NCBI GenBank assembly: GCA_910586425.1 | Contig: CAJUHL010000003.1 | Span: 3,287-67,286, forward strand | Direction: 5' to 3' | DNA: 64,000 nt | Origin: an uncultured Bacilli bacterium | GTDB lineage: Bacteria > Bacillota_I > Bacilli_A > RF39 > UBA660 | In this document: piece after piece, positions 1 to 8,330 of the stretch | How the letters are laid out: each line of letters opens with the position of its first letter | How positions within the stretch are numbered: the stretch's first letter is position 1 | Notes under the pieces: model-generated | Databases searched by the model: none | Seen by the model: only the letters and a program-made list of their open reading frames with translations | Told to the model about the DNA's origin: nothing | Made by a program: the position numbers and the translations under genes

Positions 1-429
1 ACTTGGAGCAACAATAGGAACCCCTGCTGTTTTAATAAGATTATAGGCAAACCCATCTTTTAAAAGTCTAACTCTAACGAATTTATCTCCGGCAGAAATA
101 ATATCTGGTAAAACATTTTCTTTTTTCTTAAATTTTATTGTCAATGGCCCTGGCCAAAATGCATCAATTAGTTTTTTTTCTATCGGACTAATGTAATCTA
201 CCATTTTTTTTAACATAGATAAATCGGAAATCAATACACATAACGGTTTTTGCATAGGTCTTCCTTTTATTTCGTAAACTTTTTTGCAGGATTCTTTATC
301 AAATACATTTGTTCCAATTCCATATACTGTATCAGTCTTAAAAACTATGATTTTTCCATCTTTTATGGCATTTGATATTTCAACCATAATATTATCATCT
401 ATATCTTGTTCTTTTATATACTTTGTCAT
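1..429 (-). CDS. tsaC: L-threonylcarbamoyladenylate synthase (TsaC/Sua5/YwlC), 3' end outside window
   Basis: Read on the minus strand, this is the first 143 codons of a YrdC-fold protein that makes threonylcarbamoyl-AMP from Thr, bicarbonate and ATP for the t6A37 modification of ANN-decoding tRNAs. Visible signatures are VFKTDTVYGIGTNVFD (about residues 30-45), the KGRPMQKPL segment with the nucleotide-binding K-x-R, and FWPGPLTIKF. The ATG at 427-429 follows AGGAAGTG by about 10 nt. The frame stays open to base 1, so the C-terminal part, including any Sua5 extension, cannot be judged; hence TsaC versus Sua5 is undecided. The family assignment is secure. Confidence 0.9.
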   Translation of the reverse strand, partial: MTKYIKEQDIDDNIMVEISNAIKDGKIIVFKTDTVYGIGTNVFDKESCKKVYEIKGRPMQKPLCVLISDLSMLKKMVDYISPIEKKLIDAFWPGPLTIKFKKKENVLPDIISAGDKFVRVRLLKDGFAYNLIKTAGVPIVAPS

Positions 430-491
430 TTTAAAATTTCACTTCCTAATTATTTATTATAACAGGTTTTGCCAAAAAAATTAATCTACCA

Positions 492-662
492 TTAATGTAC
501 CCAAAATAAAATTTCAAGAAAATTTGTAAAGTAGTAAATTGGTAAAGGTCTTTTCCAAATAATCAATATTTTTTTATTAAAAAAAGGAATTACCTCTCTT
601 TCGAAATTGTCAGTTAATTTAACCTTAAATTCATTTCTAACATCTTCAATTATAGCTATCAT
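492..662 (-). pseudogene. Remnant of an AlbA_2 (Schlafen-like) ATP-binding transcriptional regulator
   Basis: A 56-codon frame begins with a good ribosome site (GGAGGT) and reads MIAIIEDVRNEFKVKL, then TDNFEREVIPFFNKK. This matches the usual N-terminus of pfam04326 AlbA_2 regulators, in which the NEFK...EKEVIAFLN segment is normally followed by a GG-IYIG turn. Here the sequence runs instead into unrelated residues and stops at 492-494, so only about 25-28 residues of the family remain. It looks like a truncated and frame-disrupted copy. The stretch 663-805 upstream holds nothing I can name. Confidence 0.55.
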
Positions 663-805
663 AGTACCTCCATTTATATCACTCGATCATCACCTGCTAG
701 AAAAATCTTGTTTAGTTGTAATTGAAACATCATTATTCTATCTGCAAAACTAAACAATAAAAATCCTTAATAAATTAATCCTTTAAAAAAGACCATGCTT
801 TAATA

Positions 806-1495
806 TTATAGCATGACCCTTTCTGATAAAGGTACCTTGTTTTCAGTTAATTCATTTTCAATAATCCACTTAATATCTTCAATAGACTTATCTATATTAA
901 AACGTCCATTGCCAACAGGATAATAAACAGAATAAAATTTATATTTGACGCCATTAATAGATTTTTCAAAACATTTTTTTCTAACCTGTGAAACAGATAT
1001 TTTTTCATCTAATACTATGGAACTTACTTGATTACCAAATAAAATAATTACTTTAGGATTAATAATATTAAATTCTTGTTTTAAAAGATTTAAATATTTT
1101 TTATACACTTTATCTGGCAATTCCCTCGCATCTACTTGTGTACATTTGCCCAAATTGGTTATAAAATATTTATGCTTTTCAACATCTCTATAAACCTCAC
1201 TAGCAAATTCTTCTGTCCACTGTGAACCTTTTATCCTTTTGATATTATGATAAATTATTTTATCTAATAAATCTACTGCATAAAATAAATCCCATATATT
1301 TTTTGTACTAATCCAAGGAGATTTTATTCCTTTCCAATCTTTTGAAGAAGCAATATTTCTTCCTGTTGGATTCATAAAGACAAAGCAAATATCAGGATTA
1401 TCTTTACAACCACCATTATATATTGAATCCAACTCTTTTGCTCCATATTTCTTTTGTAACCTATCATAATCTTTATTCAAATCTTCTAACTGCAT
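806..1495 (-). CDS. Uracil-DNA glycosylase-like protein
   Basis: A 229-residue soluble protein with the general layout of the uracil-DNA glycosylase superfamily (family 4/5-like fold). An early strand and loop ICFVFMNPTGRN (about 37-48) fits the motif that follows the first core strand. FITNLGKC (about 111-118) fits the second core strand and loop. PKVIILFGNQVSSIVL (about 147-162) fits the central helix after a P-K-x-I-x-x-x-G strand. YYPVGNGRFN (about 190-199) sits where the His-containing catalytic motif normally lies, but I see no obvious catalytic His there. It may be a divergent or inactive member. It stands alone, with GGGGAAATAGG before the ATG. Substrate unknown. Confidence 0.6.
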   Translation of the reverse strand: MQLEDLNKDYDRLQKKYGAKELDSIYNGGCKDNPDICFVFMNPTGRNIASSKDWKGIKSPWISTKNIWDLFYAVDLLDKIIYHNIKRIKGSQWTEEFASEVYRDVEKHKYFITNLGKCTQVDARELPDKVYKKYLNLLKQEFNIINPKVIILFGNQVSSIVLDEKISVSQVRKKCFEKSINGVKYKFYSVYYPVGNGRFNIDKSIEDIKWIIENELTENKVPLSERVML

Positions 1496-1761
1496 CCTAT
1501 TTCCCCATTCTATTTAGCTTCTATAAAGGCAATTATTTCCTCTAATATAGAAATCAATAAACTAGAGGTACTTATGAAAGTAATCAACATCGCACATTTC
1601 TATCTAAACACCATATAAATTTTCCAAACGAAATACTACACCATTTAAACTAAATACAATTTTTTGATTCATAATACTAAATGATAAAAAAATTATATCA
1701 TATGCACTATGAATAAAGCAACAAACACCTGTTTCAAACAAAAAGGATTACCAATGTAACC

Positions 1762-2943
1762 CTATTTAATGTCCTTATCGTAATCAATATCAGATACTTC
1801 ATATTTTCTTCTTCTTGATATTGCACCCAATATCTTTGTAGAAAAATACCCAAGTAATGCCAATGCAAAGAAATATGCAACACCGAATACTGTAATTTCA
1901 GGTGCAGAATTCGTCAGTAAGCCAATAATAGAAGCTCCTGCACTCATGGATGTTACAAGTGTCAAACTATCAACGGATTTACTTGTCACATCTGATTTTA
2001 CACTATTAAATAATTTTTGGGCTGATGATACATGCGTTTGCGTCATATCCCATAAATACTTAATATAATCTAGTGTATCTCTTAATGTTTCATATCGATA
2101 TCCAGAAATCGCAAGAAATTGAGCCAATTCAGGATCACTTTTCGCGATTTTTTCTCTTGTAGAAACATAAGTACCCATTTGATTAATTCTTCCATCAATT
2201 AAATTAATTGTTTTAGCATAACCATCTAATTTAGTCGTAAACTTAAGAATTTCAGAACCTTTGACATTCATTTTCTCTTTAATCGCATCTATTTTTTCCC
2301 AAATAATACGGTGCAAATTCAAATAGCGATGTAACTGCCCCTTAAATTCACGAATAAAAATTTGTTCTTCAATGTAGCGTTCAATATTTTCAGAAGATTT
2401 CTTTTTATTGTTAATAAAATAATATTTATCACCACGAACAACATCATAGTTTTCGTTTCGAAACTCAAAATACTTTTGTTTTTCTGTGCGCGATAACATA
2501 TCTGCCAAATTCTCATTGGTGGCATTGTCACAAACAATAAAATATGGATATACTGTTTCAATATTGGCAAGTTCTTTGGGAACCGGTGCACCTAAACTAA
2601 ATAGATAACTGAATGCTGGTGATAGTTTATTTTCATAATAATCGGTTACATGATCAATATCTGCAAATAAAGTATCTTCACTTACATTACTATTGTTTAA
2701 AACAATTAATCCATCTTCAAAAATTTTAACAGTAATATTATAAGAAGTCGTGAAACGAATATACTCTTCTCCCGAAACGCCATAGTCAATTCTTCCAATT
2801 CCTAAATTTTTACGATATTCTGCTAATTTTTGTGCATCCAAATCTAGTTTTGTTTTGCACTCTCTTAAAAAATCATAAATTTCAGTTAATTGTAACATGG
2901 TTCTTTGAAACCACCCACCAACATAAACATTACTTATTTTCAT
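1762..2943 (-). CDS. Unrecognised protein with two C-terminal membrane segments
   Basis: I do not recognise this 393-residue protein. Roughly the first 325 residues are soluble, with helical stretches rich in K, E, L and N at 30-50 and 190-300. The tail has two hydrophobic segments, about 329-345 (SMSAGASIIGLLTNSAP) and 348-368 (ITVFGVAYFFALALLGYFST), followed by a basic patch GAISRRRKYE and an acidic end. This architecture suggests a cytoplasmic domain tethered by a hairpin anchor, as in some CorA-like or stress-sensing proteins, but no metal-channel GxN motif is seen. It follows the GNAT gene by 14 nt and is probably co-transcribed with it. Confidence 0.6.
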   Translation of the reverse strand: MKISNVYVGGWFQRTMLQLTEIYDFLRECKTKLDLDAQKLAEYRKNLGIGRIDYGVSGEEYIRFTTSYNITVKIFEDGLIVLNNSNVSEDTLFADIDHVTDYYENKLSPAFSYLFSLGAPVPKELANIETVYPYFIVCDNATNENLADMLSRTEKQKYFEFRNENYDVVRGDKYYFINNKKKSSENIERYIEEQIFIREFKGQLHRYLNLHRIIWEKIDAIKEKMNVKGSEILKFTTKLDGYAKTINLIDGRINQMGTYVSTREKIAKSDPELAQFLAISGYRYETLRDTLDYIKYLWDMTQTHVSSAQKLFNSVKSDVTSKSVDSLTLVTSMSAGASIIGLLTNSAPEITVFGVAYFFALALLGYFSTKILGAISRRRKYEVSDIDYDKDIK

Positions 2944-2957
2944 AACGAATCTCCTTA

Positions 2958-3395
2958 CTATATTTCCTTGGAAAAGAAAGTTGCATCATTTGGCTCAAAT
3001 CCATATTTTTTATAACAAGAATGAGCAGGAATTCGATAATTATTGGACCATAACTCAATTGCCTTACAATTTCTTTCCTTACAAATTTTGGTTACCTCAT
3101 CTAACATTTGTGTTGCAATATTATGACGTCTATACTCTGGCTTCACACAAACATGATTGATAATAGAATATGTGTTCATCTTTTCATAAATAGTTGGTAT
3201 AATGGTAATTTTGGTATGTGCAACAATGTGATTATCTACCAGTCCCACCAAATAAATTTGATTGGTGTCATGCATTGTTTCTTCAAATATTTGTTTTGCA
3301 TATTCATAAGAGGTTTCTTCTCCAAAACATTCATTGCAAAGTGTAATAATACCCTCGACATCATCAAGAGTCGCTTTTCTAAATAATACTTCCAA
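2958..3395 (-). CDS. GNAT-family N-acetyltransferase
   Basis: A 145-residue acetyl-CoA-dependent acetyltransferase of the Gcn5-related fold. The acetyl-CoA pyrophosphate loop is VKPEYRRHNIATQML (about 85-99), a R-x-x-x-I-A variant of the usual R/Q-x-x-G-x-A motif A. The later NCKAIELWSN strand and HSCYKKYGF (motif B with the conserved Tyr) complete the fold. The N-terminus IRKATLDDVEGIITLC type start is typical. Substrate cannot be predicted. It is the first gene of a probable two-gene unit with the two-TM protein downstream. Confidence 0.85.
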   Translation of the reverse strand: MEVLFRKATLDDVEGIITLCNECFGEETSYEYAKQIFEETMHDTNQIYLVGLVDNHIVAHTKITIIPTIYEKMNTYSIINHVCVKPEYRRHNIATQMLDEVTKICKERNCKAIELWSNNYRIPAHSCYKKYGFEPNDATFFSKEI

Positions 3396-3542
3396 ACTAA
3401 ATCCTCCTATTCCTATTATTTATATATCATTTTTTGTCGATTTTTGCAAGATAACATGACAATTGGTTGACATAAAAATAATTAAAAATTTACATTGTAA
3501 CAAAACCCATTCTTATTTTCCCCTTTCAAAAATATTAACAAT

Positions 3543-3577
3543 AAAAAATTAGGATTGCATATTTCCTAATTTTTATT
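3543..3577 (-). terminator. Rho-independent terminator of the thrS transcript
   Basis: On the minus strand AAAAATTAGGA pairs with TCCTAATTTTT around a 9-nt loop and runs into a T tract, 6 nt after the thrS stop. Confidence 0.8.
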
Positions 3578-3582
3578 TTGCA

Positions 3583-5316
3583 TTATTTTTTACTTTTAAT
3601 TTGATCCTCTAGTAAAGCAATAAAATCATTTTGGGATAAAGTAGTCGTATCATTTTGTCCAAATAATCGATAGCTAATTGTCTGATTTTCTACCTCTTTA
3701 TCTCCCAAAATAAGGGTATAAGGAATTTTCATTGTTTGACTTTCACGCATACGATATCCTAGTTTTTCTTCCCTTGCATCTACTTCTACACGAATATTAT
3801 GTTGTTTTAACAAAGTTTCTATACCTTTTGCATATTCTAAATGATACTCATTATTTACAGGTATTATATTGACTTGTGTAGGTGCTAGCCAAAGAGGAAA
3901 AGCACCTGCATAATGTTCAATTAAAATACCAATAAATCTTTCAATAGAACCAAATATAACACGATGAAGCATAATTGGCCTTTTTTTATTGCCATCTTTG
4001 TCAATATAAGTCAAATCAAATCGTTCTGGTAAATTAGCATCTAATTGTATTGTTCCACATTGCCACACTCTCCCCAAAGAATCTTTGATATGAAAATCCA
4101 ATTTTGGGCCATAAAAAGCCCCATCTCCTGGATTAATCTTACAATCATGCCCTGCTTCATGACAGGCTTTCTGTAAAATTTCCTCACTATGATTCCAAGA
4201 CTCGATTGTTCCAATATATTTTTCTGGTCTAGTTGATAATTCAATATCATATGTTAGTCCAAATACAAGATAAATACGATTGATAAATTGAATCAAACGG
4301 ATAATTTCACTTTCGATTTGGTCTTCTCTCATAAAAATGTGTGCATCATCCTGTGTAAATGTTCTTACCCGAAATAAGCCATTCAAAGACCCACTTGACT
4401 CATGACGATGGACCTGTCCCAATTCACCACAACGAATCGGTAAATCTTTATAGGAATGTAGAGCGTTTTTATAAACTAACATGCCACCAGGACAATTCAT
4501 AGGCTTAATTGCAAATTCTTTTTCATCAATGGTAGAAGTATACATATTTTCACGATAATTTTCCCAATGTCCTGACGTTTCCCAAAGTTCGCGATTTAAC
4601 ATAATAGGGGTTTTGATAAATTCGTATCCTTCTTTGGTATGCTCCTCATACCAATAATTTTCTAATATATTTCTTATAATCATTCCCTTTGGTAGAAAGA
4701 ATGGAAAGCCTGGTCCATATTCACTCATCATAAATAGATTAAGTTCACGGCCTAATTTACGGTGATCTCTTCTTTTGGCTTCCTCTAAAAACTCTAAATG
4801 TTGCTTCAAATCTTCTTCAGTCTCAAAGCAAATACCATAGATTCTTTGTAACATTTTATTGTTAGAATCGCCTTTCCAGTAAGCTCCACTTACCTTTAAC
4901 AATTTAAAATACTTTATTTCTTTTACTGTTTCTACATGCGGTCCTCTACAAAGATCCGTGAATTCCCCTTGCGTATAACAACTGATGACAGTATCTTCTA
5001 GATTCATACGTTCTATTAAGTCAATTTTATAAGGATCATTGGCAAACGCTTGCAATGCTTCTTCTTTGGTTAACTCCTGTCTTACAATACGTTTTCCATC
5101 TTTGGAAATTTTTTTCATTTCATGTTCAATTTTTTCTAAATCTTCTTCCTTGATGACATCATCCCCTAAATCAATGTCATAATAAAATCCTTCTTCAATA
5201 ACAGGCCCTACCCAAAACATCGCCTGTGGATATAACCTTTTAACTGCTTGTGCTAACAAATGGGCACAACTATGATTTAATATACTTAACCTTTCATTTT
5301 CTTTAATATTCATCAT
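3583..5316 (-). CDS. thrS: Threonyl-tRNA synthetase lacking the N-terminal TGS domain
   Basis: Class II synthetase charging tRNA(Thr). The 577-residue protein starts directly in the editing domain: HSCAHLLAQAV (about 15-25) carries the H-x3-H, and CRGPHV (about 123-128) supplies further editing residues. The catalytic core follows, with NCPGGM (zinc Cys), HRHESSG and RTFTQDDAH, and motif 3 IFGSIERF. A C-terminal anticodon-binding domain starts at about 480 (WLAPTQVNIIPV). Bacterial ThrRS proteins are usually about 640 residues with a TGS domain of about 60 residues in front; that domain is absent here. The ATG overlaps the stop of the upstream gene (ATGA), with AAAGGAATGG as ribosome site. 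Control is by the T-box leader upstream. Confidence 0.97.
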   Translation of the reverse strand: MMNIKENERLSILNHSCAHLLAQAVKRLYPQAMFWVGPVIEEGFYYDIDLGDDVIKEEDLEKIEHEMKKISKDGKRIVRQELTKEEALQAFANDPYKIDLIERMNLEDTVISCYTQGEFTDLCRGPHVETVKEIKYFKLLKVSGAYWKGDSNNKMLQRIYGICFETEEDLKQHLEFLEEAKRRDHRKLGRELNLFMMSEYGPGFPFFLPKGMIIRNILENYWYEEHTKEGYEFIKTPIMLNRELWETSGHWENYRENMYTSTIDEKEFAIKPMNCPGGMLVYKNALHSYKDLPIRCGELGQVHRHESSGSLNGLFRVRTFTQDDAHIFMREDQIESEIIRLIQFINRIYLVFGLTYDIELSTRPEKYIGTIESWNHSEEILQKACHEAGHDCKINPGDGAFYGPKLDFHIKDSLGRVWQCGTIQLDANLPERFDLTYIDKDGNKKRPIMLHRVIFGSIERFIGILIEHYAGAFPLWLAPTQVNIIPVNNEYHLEYAKGIETLLKQHNIRVEVDAREEKLGYRMRESQTMKIPYTLILGDKEVENQTISYRLFGQNDTTTLSQNDFIALLEDQIKSKK

Positions 5317-5753
5317 TCAAACCATTCCTTTCTTTTTTGGTCAAACTTTTTTTGATAAGATTTTTTACGGGTGTACCCGCGCTCTTCGGATATTTGGTCA
5401 ACTGGTACTACTGAAAACTCTGTTCTCTGTAGCATAATTTCTAATAATAGCCCTACATCCATTCCCCTCACTAATCTAGCAATTATTTCCTCTGCAGAAA
5501 TATTGCCAAGTAATAAAGGGTTGATATATGGTAATGTCTTTCCAGAACGATCGCGTACCCATAGAACCATTCCTCGAATTGTATATTCCTCTTGATAACA
5601 CATCATTGGAAATCTCTCTATCTTCATCCCACTTATCTTATCTTTAATACAATCATGTGGAAAATTACAATATCGAAATGCCTCATTGGATTCTACTTGA
5701 ACATACTGTACAAGAAAATCGTACATAGATATGATATATTTTTCTGAAAGCAA
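5313..5753 (-). CDS. Unknown protein co-transcribed with thrS behind the Thr T-box
   Basis: I do not recognise this protein. An open frame runs from inside the T-box up to thrS, but translation from the first possible codon (5822) would cross the terminator stem, so the true start must lie later. Candidates are TTG at 5753 (used here, 146 residues; AGGTGAG lies 15 nt away, rather far) and ATG at 5726 (no ribosome site). An ATA at 5765 has the best spacing from AGGTG. The protein is mixed alpha/beta, with Cys at RYCNFPHDCIK and a basic tail KKSYQKKFDQKRKEWFE that could bind nucleic acid. It sits in the ytxC position before thrS, but I see no convincing YtxC similarity. Threonine starvation should induce it. 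Confidence 0.6.
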   Translation of the reverse strand: MLSEKYIISMYDFLVQYVQVESNEAFRYCNFPHDCIKDKISGMKIERFPMMCYQEEYTIRGMVLWVRDRSGKTLPYINPLLLGNISAEEIIARLVRGMDVGLLLEIMLQRTEFSVVPVDQISEERGYTRKKSYQKKFDQKRKEWFE

Positions 5754-5781
5754 AACTTTTTTTATACACTCACCTACAAAT

Positions 5782-5981
5782 AAAAAACACTCCCATAAAG
5801 GAGCGTTTTCACGCGGTACCATCCTAGTTTATCACTTAATTTCTGTTAACGGAGTCACCCGGTAATCTCTTTCGAGTACGATTCATAGGGAGTAATGTAT
5901 GCTAAATTGATTATCTTCCACCAAACGATAACTCTCTTTTACAATATTAAACATGCACCATGTCCTAATCAAAATCTTTCT
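5782..5981 (-). promoter_or_regulatory. T-box riboswitch leader (threonine) upstream of thrS
   Basis: The conserved T-box sequence AGGATGGTACCGCG lies at 5812-5825 on the minus strand. It is followed by a terminator stem AACGCTCC/GGAGTGTT at 5786-5807 and a T run. An AGAGA-containing Stem I and a GGTGGAAG apical segment lie upstream (about 5910-5940). An ACU triplet in the likely specifier region near 5893 would fit Thr, but this is tentative. Uncharged tRNA(Thr) should stabilise the antiterminator and allow thrS transcription. Confidence 0.9.
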
Positions 5982-5987
5982 ATTACT

Positions 5988-6015
5988 AGAATAACACGTA
6001 TTTTAAATTTGTCAA
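5988..6015 (-). promoter_or_regulatory. Sigma-A promoter of the thrS T-box transcript
   Basis: Minus-strand TTGACA (6010-6015), a 16-nt spacer, and TATTCT (5988-5993) preceded by TG, giving an extended -10. It lies just after the dnaI stop. Confidence 0.75.
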
Positions 6016-6040
6016 TGCTTTCTATTTATTTTATGCAAGT

Positions 6041-6961
6041 TCAATCCCGCAAATTCTGACTAATCATTTCAACTGGCTCTGCCATTTGTTTAATTCGTTC
6101 AATAATTCTTCTCGCTTTAATTAAATCAACACCATCTTTGGTCATACTAAAATGTTGTTCCAAAGCTTTCAAATCCAAATTAGAAGTAAAAAAGGTAGGT
6201 AATTTTTCTTGCATCCGATATTGCATGATAGGACAAAATATTTCATCCCTACCCCATGCTGTTGTATTTTCCGCACCTATATCATCAATGAGTAACAGAG
6301 GTGCTTTCATAACAGTATTATATTTATTTTTAAATTCATCTTTATCACCTGTAAATGAATTTTTTAAATCTCTCAAATAATCTGGCCAAAAAACAATGGC
6401 ACTTTTAATTTTACGATTCGCAAATTCATGAAATAAGGCGGATAATAAATAGGTCTTTCCACTTCCGAAGCTTCCATACAAATAAATTCCTTTCCCATTT
6501 GGATATTTTTTCAAGAATTGATTCATTGCCTTAATCGCTTCAAATCGATTTTCATCATCCGTATAAATTTCTTTCATTTTCGCATTTTGAATTTCCTTTG
6601 GAATTTCATAACATTTCATATATTGTAAATGACTTTCCTCTTTTAATCTTTTCTGTTCATATTTACAAGCTTGATATTCAAATTCTAAATGATTTTCTCT
6701 GATATGTGGCAAATAAGCATGTCCTGTTACTTTATTTTGACAAGCTGCAAGTCCTTTACAATGTTTACAATGTTGAAATTCAACCGCACACTCCTCTAAA
6801 ATAGAAGTATACTGCGCCAATACCTCATAAGATATAGGTAATTTTTTCACCAAAGCTTTCATAGAATCCTCTTCTATGGAGTCCAAAAAATTTTTCATAA
6901 GACTGGTTTTTAAATCTTCGGTTACTTGGTATTTATGCGTTGTTGACTGTAATGTTTTCAT
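6041..6961 (-). CDS. dnaI: Helicase loader DnaI (AAA+ ATPase)
   Basis: DnaI loads the replicative helicase at the origin and at restarted forks with DnaB and DnaD. This 306-residue protein has the DnaI layout: an N-terminal zinc module with CKHCKGLAAC (about 69-78) and further Cys/His residues, then an AAA+ domain. Walker A is GSFGSGKT (about 163-170) and Walker B LLLIDDIGAE (about 224-233), followed by the sensor segment FFTSNL and an arginine-rich lid (ARRIIERIK). It follows dnaB by 8 nt with AGGTGG before the ATG, so the two form the usual dnaB-dnaI unit of Bacilli. Confidence 0.95.
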   Translation of the reverse strand: MKTLQSTTHKYQVTEDLKTSLMKNFLDSIEEDSMKALVKKLPISYEVLAQYTSILEECAVEFQHCKHCKGLAACQNKVTGHAYLPHIRENHLEFEYQACKYEQKRLKEESHLQYMKCYEIPKEIQNAKMKEIYTDDENRFEAIKAMNQFLKKYPNGKGIYLYGSFGSGKTYLLSALFHEFANRKIKSAIVFWPDYLRDLKNSFTGDKDEFKNKYNTVMKAPLLLIDDIGAENTTAWGRDEIFCPIMQYRMQEKLPTFFTSNLDLKALEQHFSMTKDGVDLIKARRIIERIKQMAEPVEMISQNLRD

Positions 6962-6969
6962 ATAACCAC

Positions 6970-8250
6970 CTATTGAAATGCCTTTAACATTTCTTCCATT
7001 TCTTTTTGTTTTTCTTTACTTGCTTCTTTTACTTCAATTTCCTTATCAAACCATTCAGGTTTGATTGCTTCTACTTTCTTCCGGGTATTATTTTTTCTAG
7101 CATGATATTCTTTCTCTGCCAAGGCCATCGCACCTTCTACTGTTTCTACTTTACTTTTAGCCCACTGCGACGCAATGGTTTCTACAAACCCTTTGGTAAG
7201 TTTATTTTGATTGATTTTTAACACATAATCGATTAAAACATTCACAACTCCAGGCTTTAAATCCATATCCAAAAGTAAATATTCGAGTAATTTTAAATCA
7301 GAACGAGATGGTCTTACCCCATTATATTTACTACATAGCCAATCATAAGGCGATGTGGTTTCAAACTGATAAATCATTTTAGCTTTTTTCGATTGATCAC
7401 CGACAGGCTTTCTTAAATATTCTGGCTGATTCCGAAAAATCAAACTTGGTAATTTCCCATTATTTTCAAACTGATAATATTTTCGGCAATTATTCTTCAA
7501 TACTGTTTTATCAATTCCATTTCTCTCATTCAGAGAATTACGAATTAGCTCACACATTTGTTCTTCATTAAATTGATAAATAAATCCAAGTTTATGAAGT
7601 AAATGTCGCATTTCTTTGGTAACGGACTTTTTCGAAAATAAATCCTCTGGTATCATTGCAAAAATACTTTCCAAATCCAGACGACTTTCTACCTCTAATA
7701 CAGCTGTTTTTTTAGACTTAGTTTCTAACTCCAATTGCTCTACATAAGAAAGATTCGTCGATTCAAATACATCTTTAAACGACATGGTAACTTCCTCATA
7801 ATCCCGTAAATTGAGTGATGGTATTTTAAAATATTCCATCGTTTTTTTATAGGCTGTATCTCCTATATTACGATACAAAGTAGTACTTAAAATAGGATTA
7901 TTCATAAATTCAAAAGGGGTTAATGGAGAAAATAAAGTATAGACATAATGATTGACATTCCCTTTCTTCTGATAGGTTTTCATCAATCCAATTGCCTCTA
8001 ATTTTTCCCTAGCTTCTTCAATATCATTGAGTTTCATACGCATACAAGTCATTAGATGATGATGTGTCCATTCATTGGAGTTAGTTTCCGTTGAATCCAA
8101 ATAAGACCAAAGCGTATGATAAAGGCTGACTGCTGTACTTCCTAAAATAGGTTGATATAGAAGAAATAGAATTTTATGGTCAATATTTCCTAATATGGTT
8201 TTATTATAAACAACATATGTATCAGCAGGTAAAAGTGAATCATGTACCAT
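6970..8250 (-). CDS. dnaB: Replication initiation and membrane attachment protein DnaB (DnaD/DnaB family)
   Basis: Helicase co-loader specific to low-GC Gram-positives; it remodels origin DNA and bridges it to the membrane. The start is set at 8250 because AGGAGG lies 7 nt before that ATG; the longer frame begins in non-homologous residues. The 426-residue product has the N-terminal winged-helix dimerisation region (LLPADTYVVYNK, LFLLYQPILGSTAVSLY) and a C-terminal DnaD-like domain (about 300-390: LLEYLLLDMDLKPGVVNVLI, KGFVETIASQWAK). The K/E-rich tail is typical. It is the B. subtilis type, not the hexameric helicase that shares the name in Proteobacteria. Confidence 0.93.
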   Translation of the reverse strand: MVHDSLLPADTYVVYNKTILGNIDHKILFLLYQPILGSTAVSLYHTLWSYLDSTETNSNEWTHHHLMTCMRMKLNDIEEAREKLEAIGLMKTYQKKGNVNHYVYTLFSPLTPFEFMNNPILSTTLYRNIGDTAYKKTMEYFKIPSLNLRDYEEVTMSFKDVFESTNLSYVEQLELETKSKKTAVLEVESRLDLESIFAMIPEDLFSKKSVTKEMRHLLHKLGFIYQFNEEQMCELIRNSLNERNGIDKTVLKNNCRKYYQFENNGKLPSLIFRNQPEYLRKPVGDQSKKAKMIYQFETTSPYDWLCSKYNGVRPSRSDLKLLEYLLLDMDLKPGVVNVLIDYVLKINQNKLTKGFVETIASQWAKSKVETVEGAMALAEKEYHARKNNTRKKVEAIKPEWFDKEIEVKEASKEKQKEMEEMLKAFQ

Positions 8251-8301
8251 AAAATAACCTCCTAACACAAATCTATCACTAGTGTACCATAATTTCAACC
8301 A

Positions 8302-8330
8302 GAAAAAAAGAAAACCAACTGATTTTCTTT
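8302..8330 (-). terminator. Terminator after the DUF2207 gene
   Basis: Minus strand AAAGAAAA / TTTTCTTT hairpin with an 8-nt loop followed by seven T. It overlaps the stop codon of the gene ending at 8329. Confidence 0.7.

Noticed and set aside
2319..2591. Minus-strand 90-codon ORF inside the two-TM protein gene
   Set aside because: Lies entirely within the 393-residue frame, has no ribosome site and low-complexity composition; a shadow frame.
5754..5822. Upstream extension of the unknown gene before thrS to codon 5822
   Set aside because: These codons are the T-box and its terminator stem; the apparent protein sequence MVPRENAPL is RNA structure, not coding.
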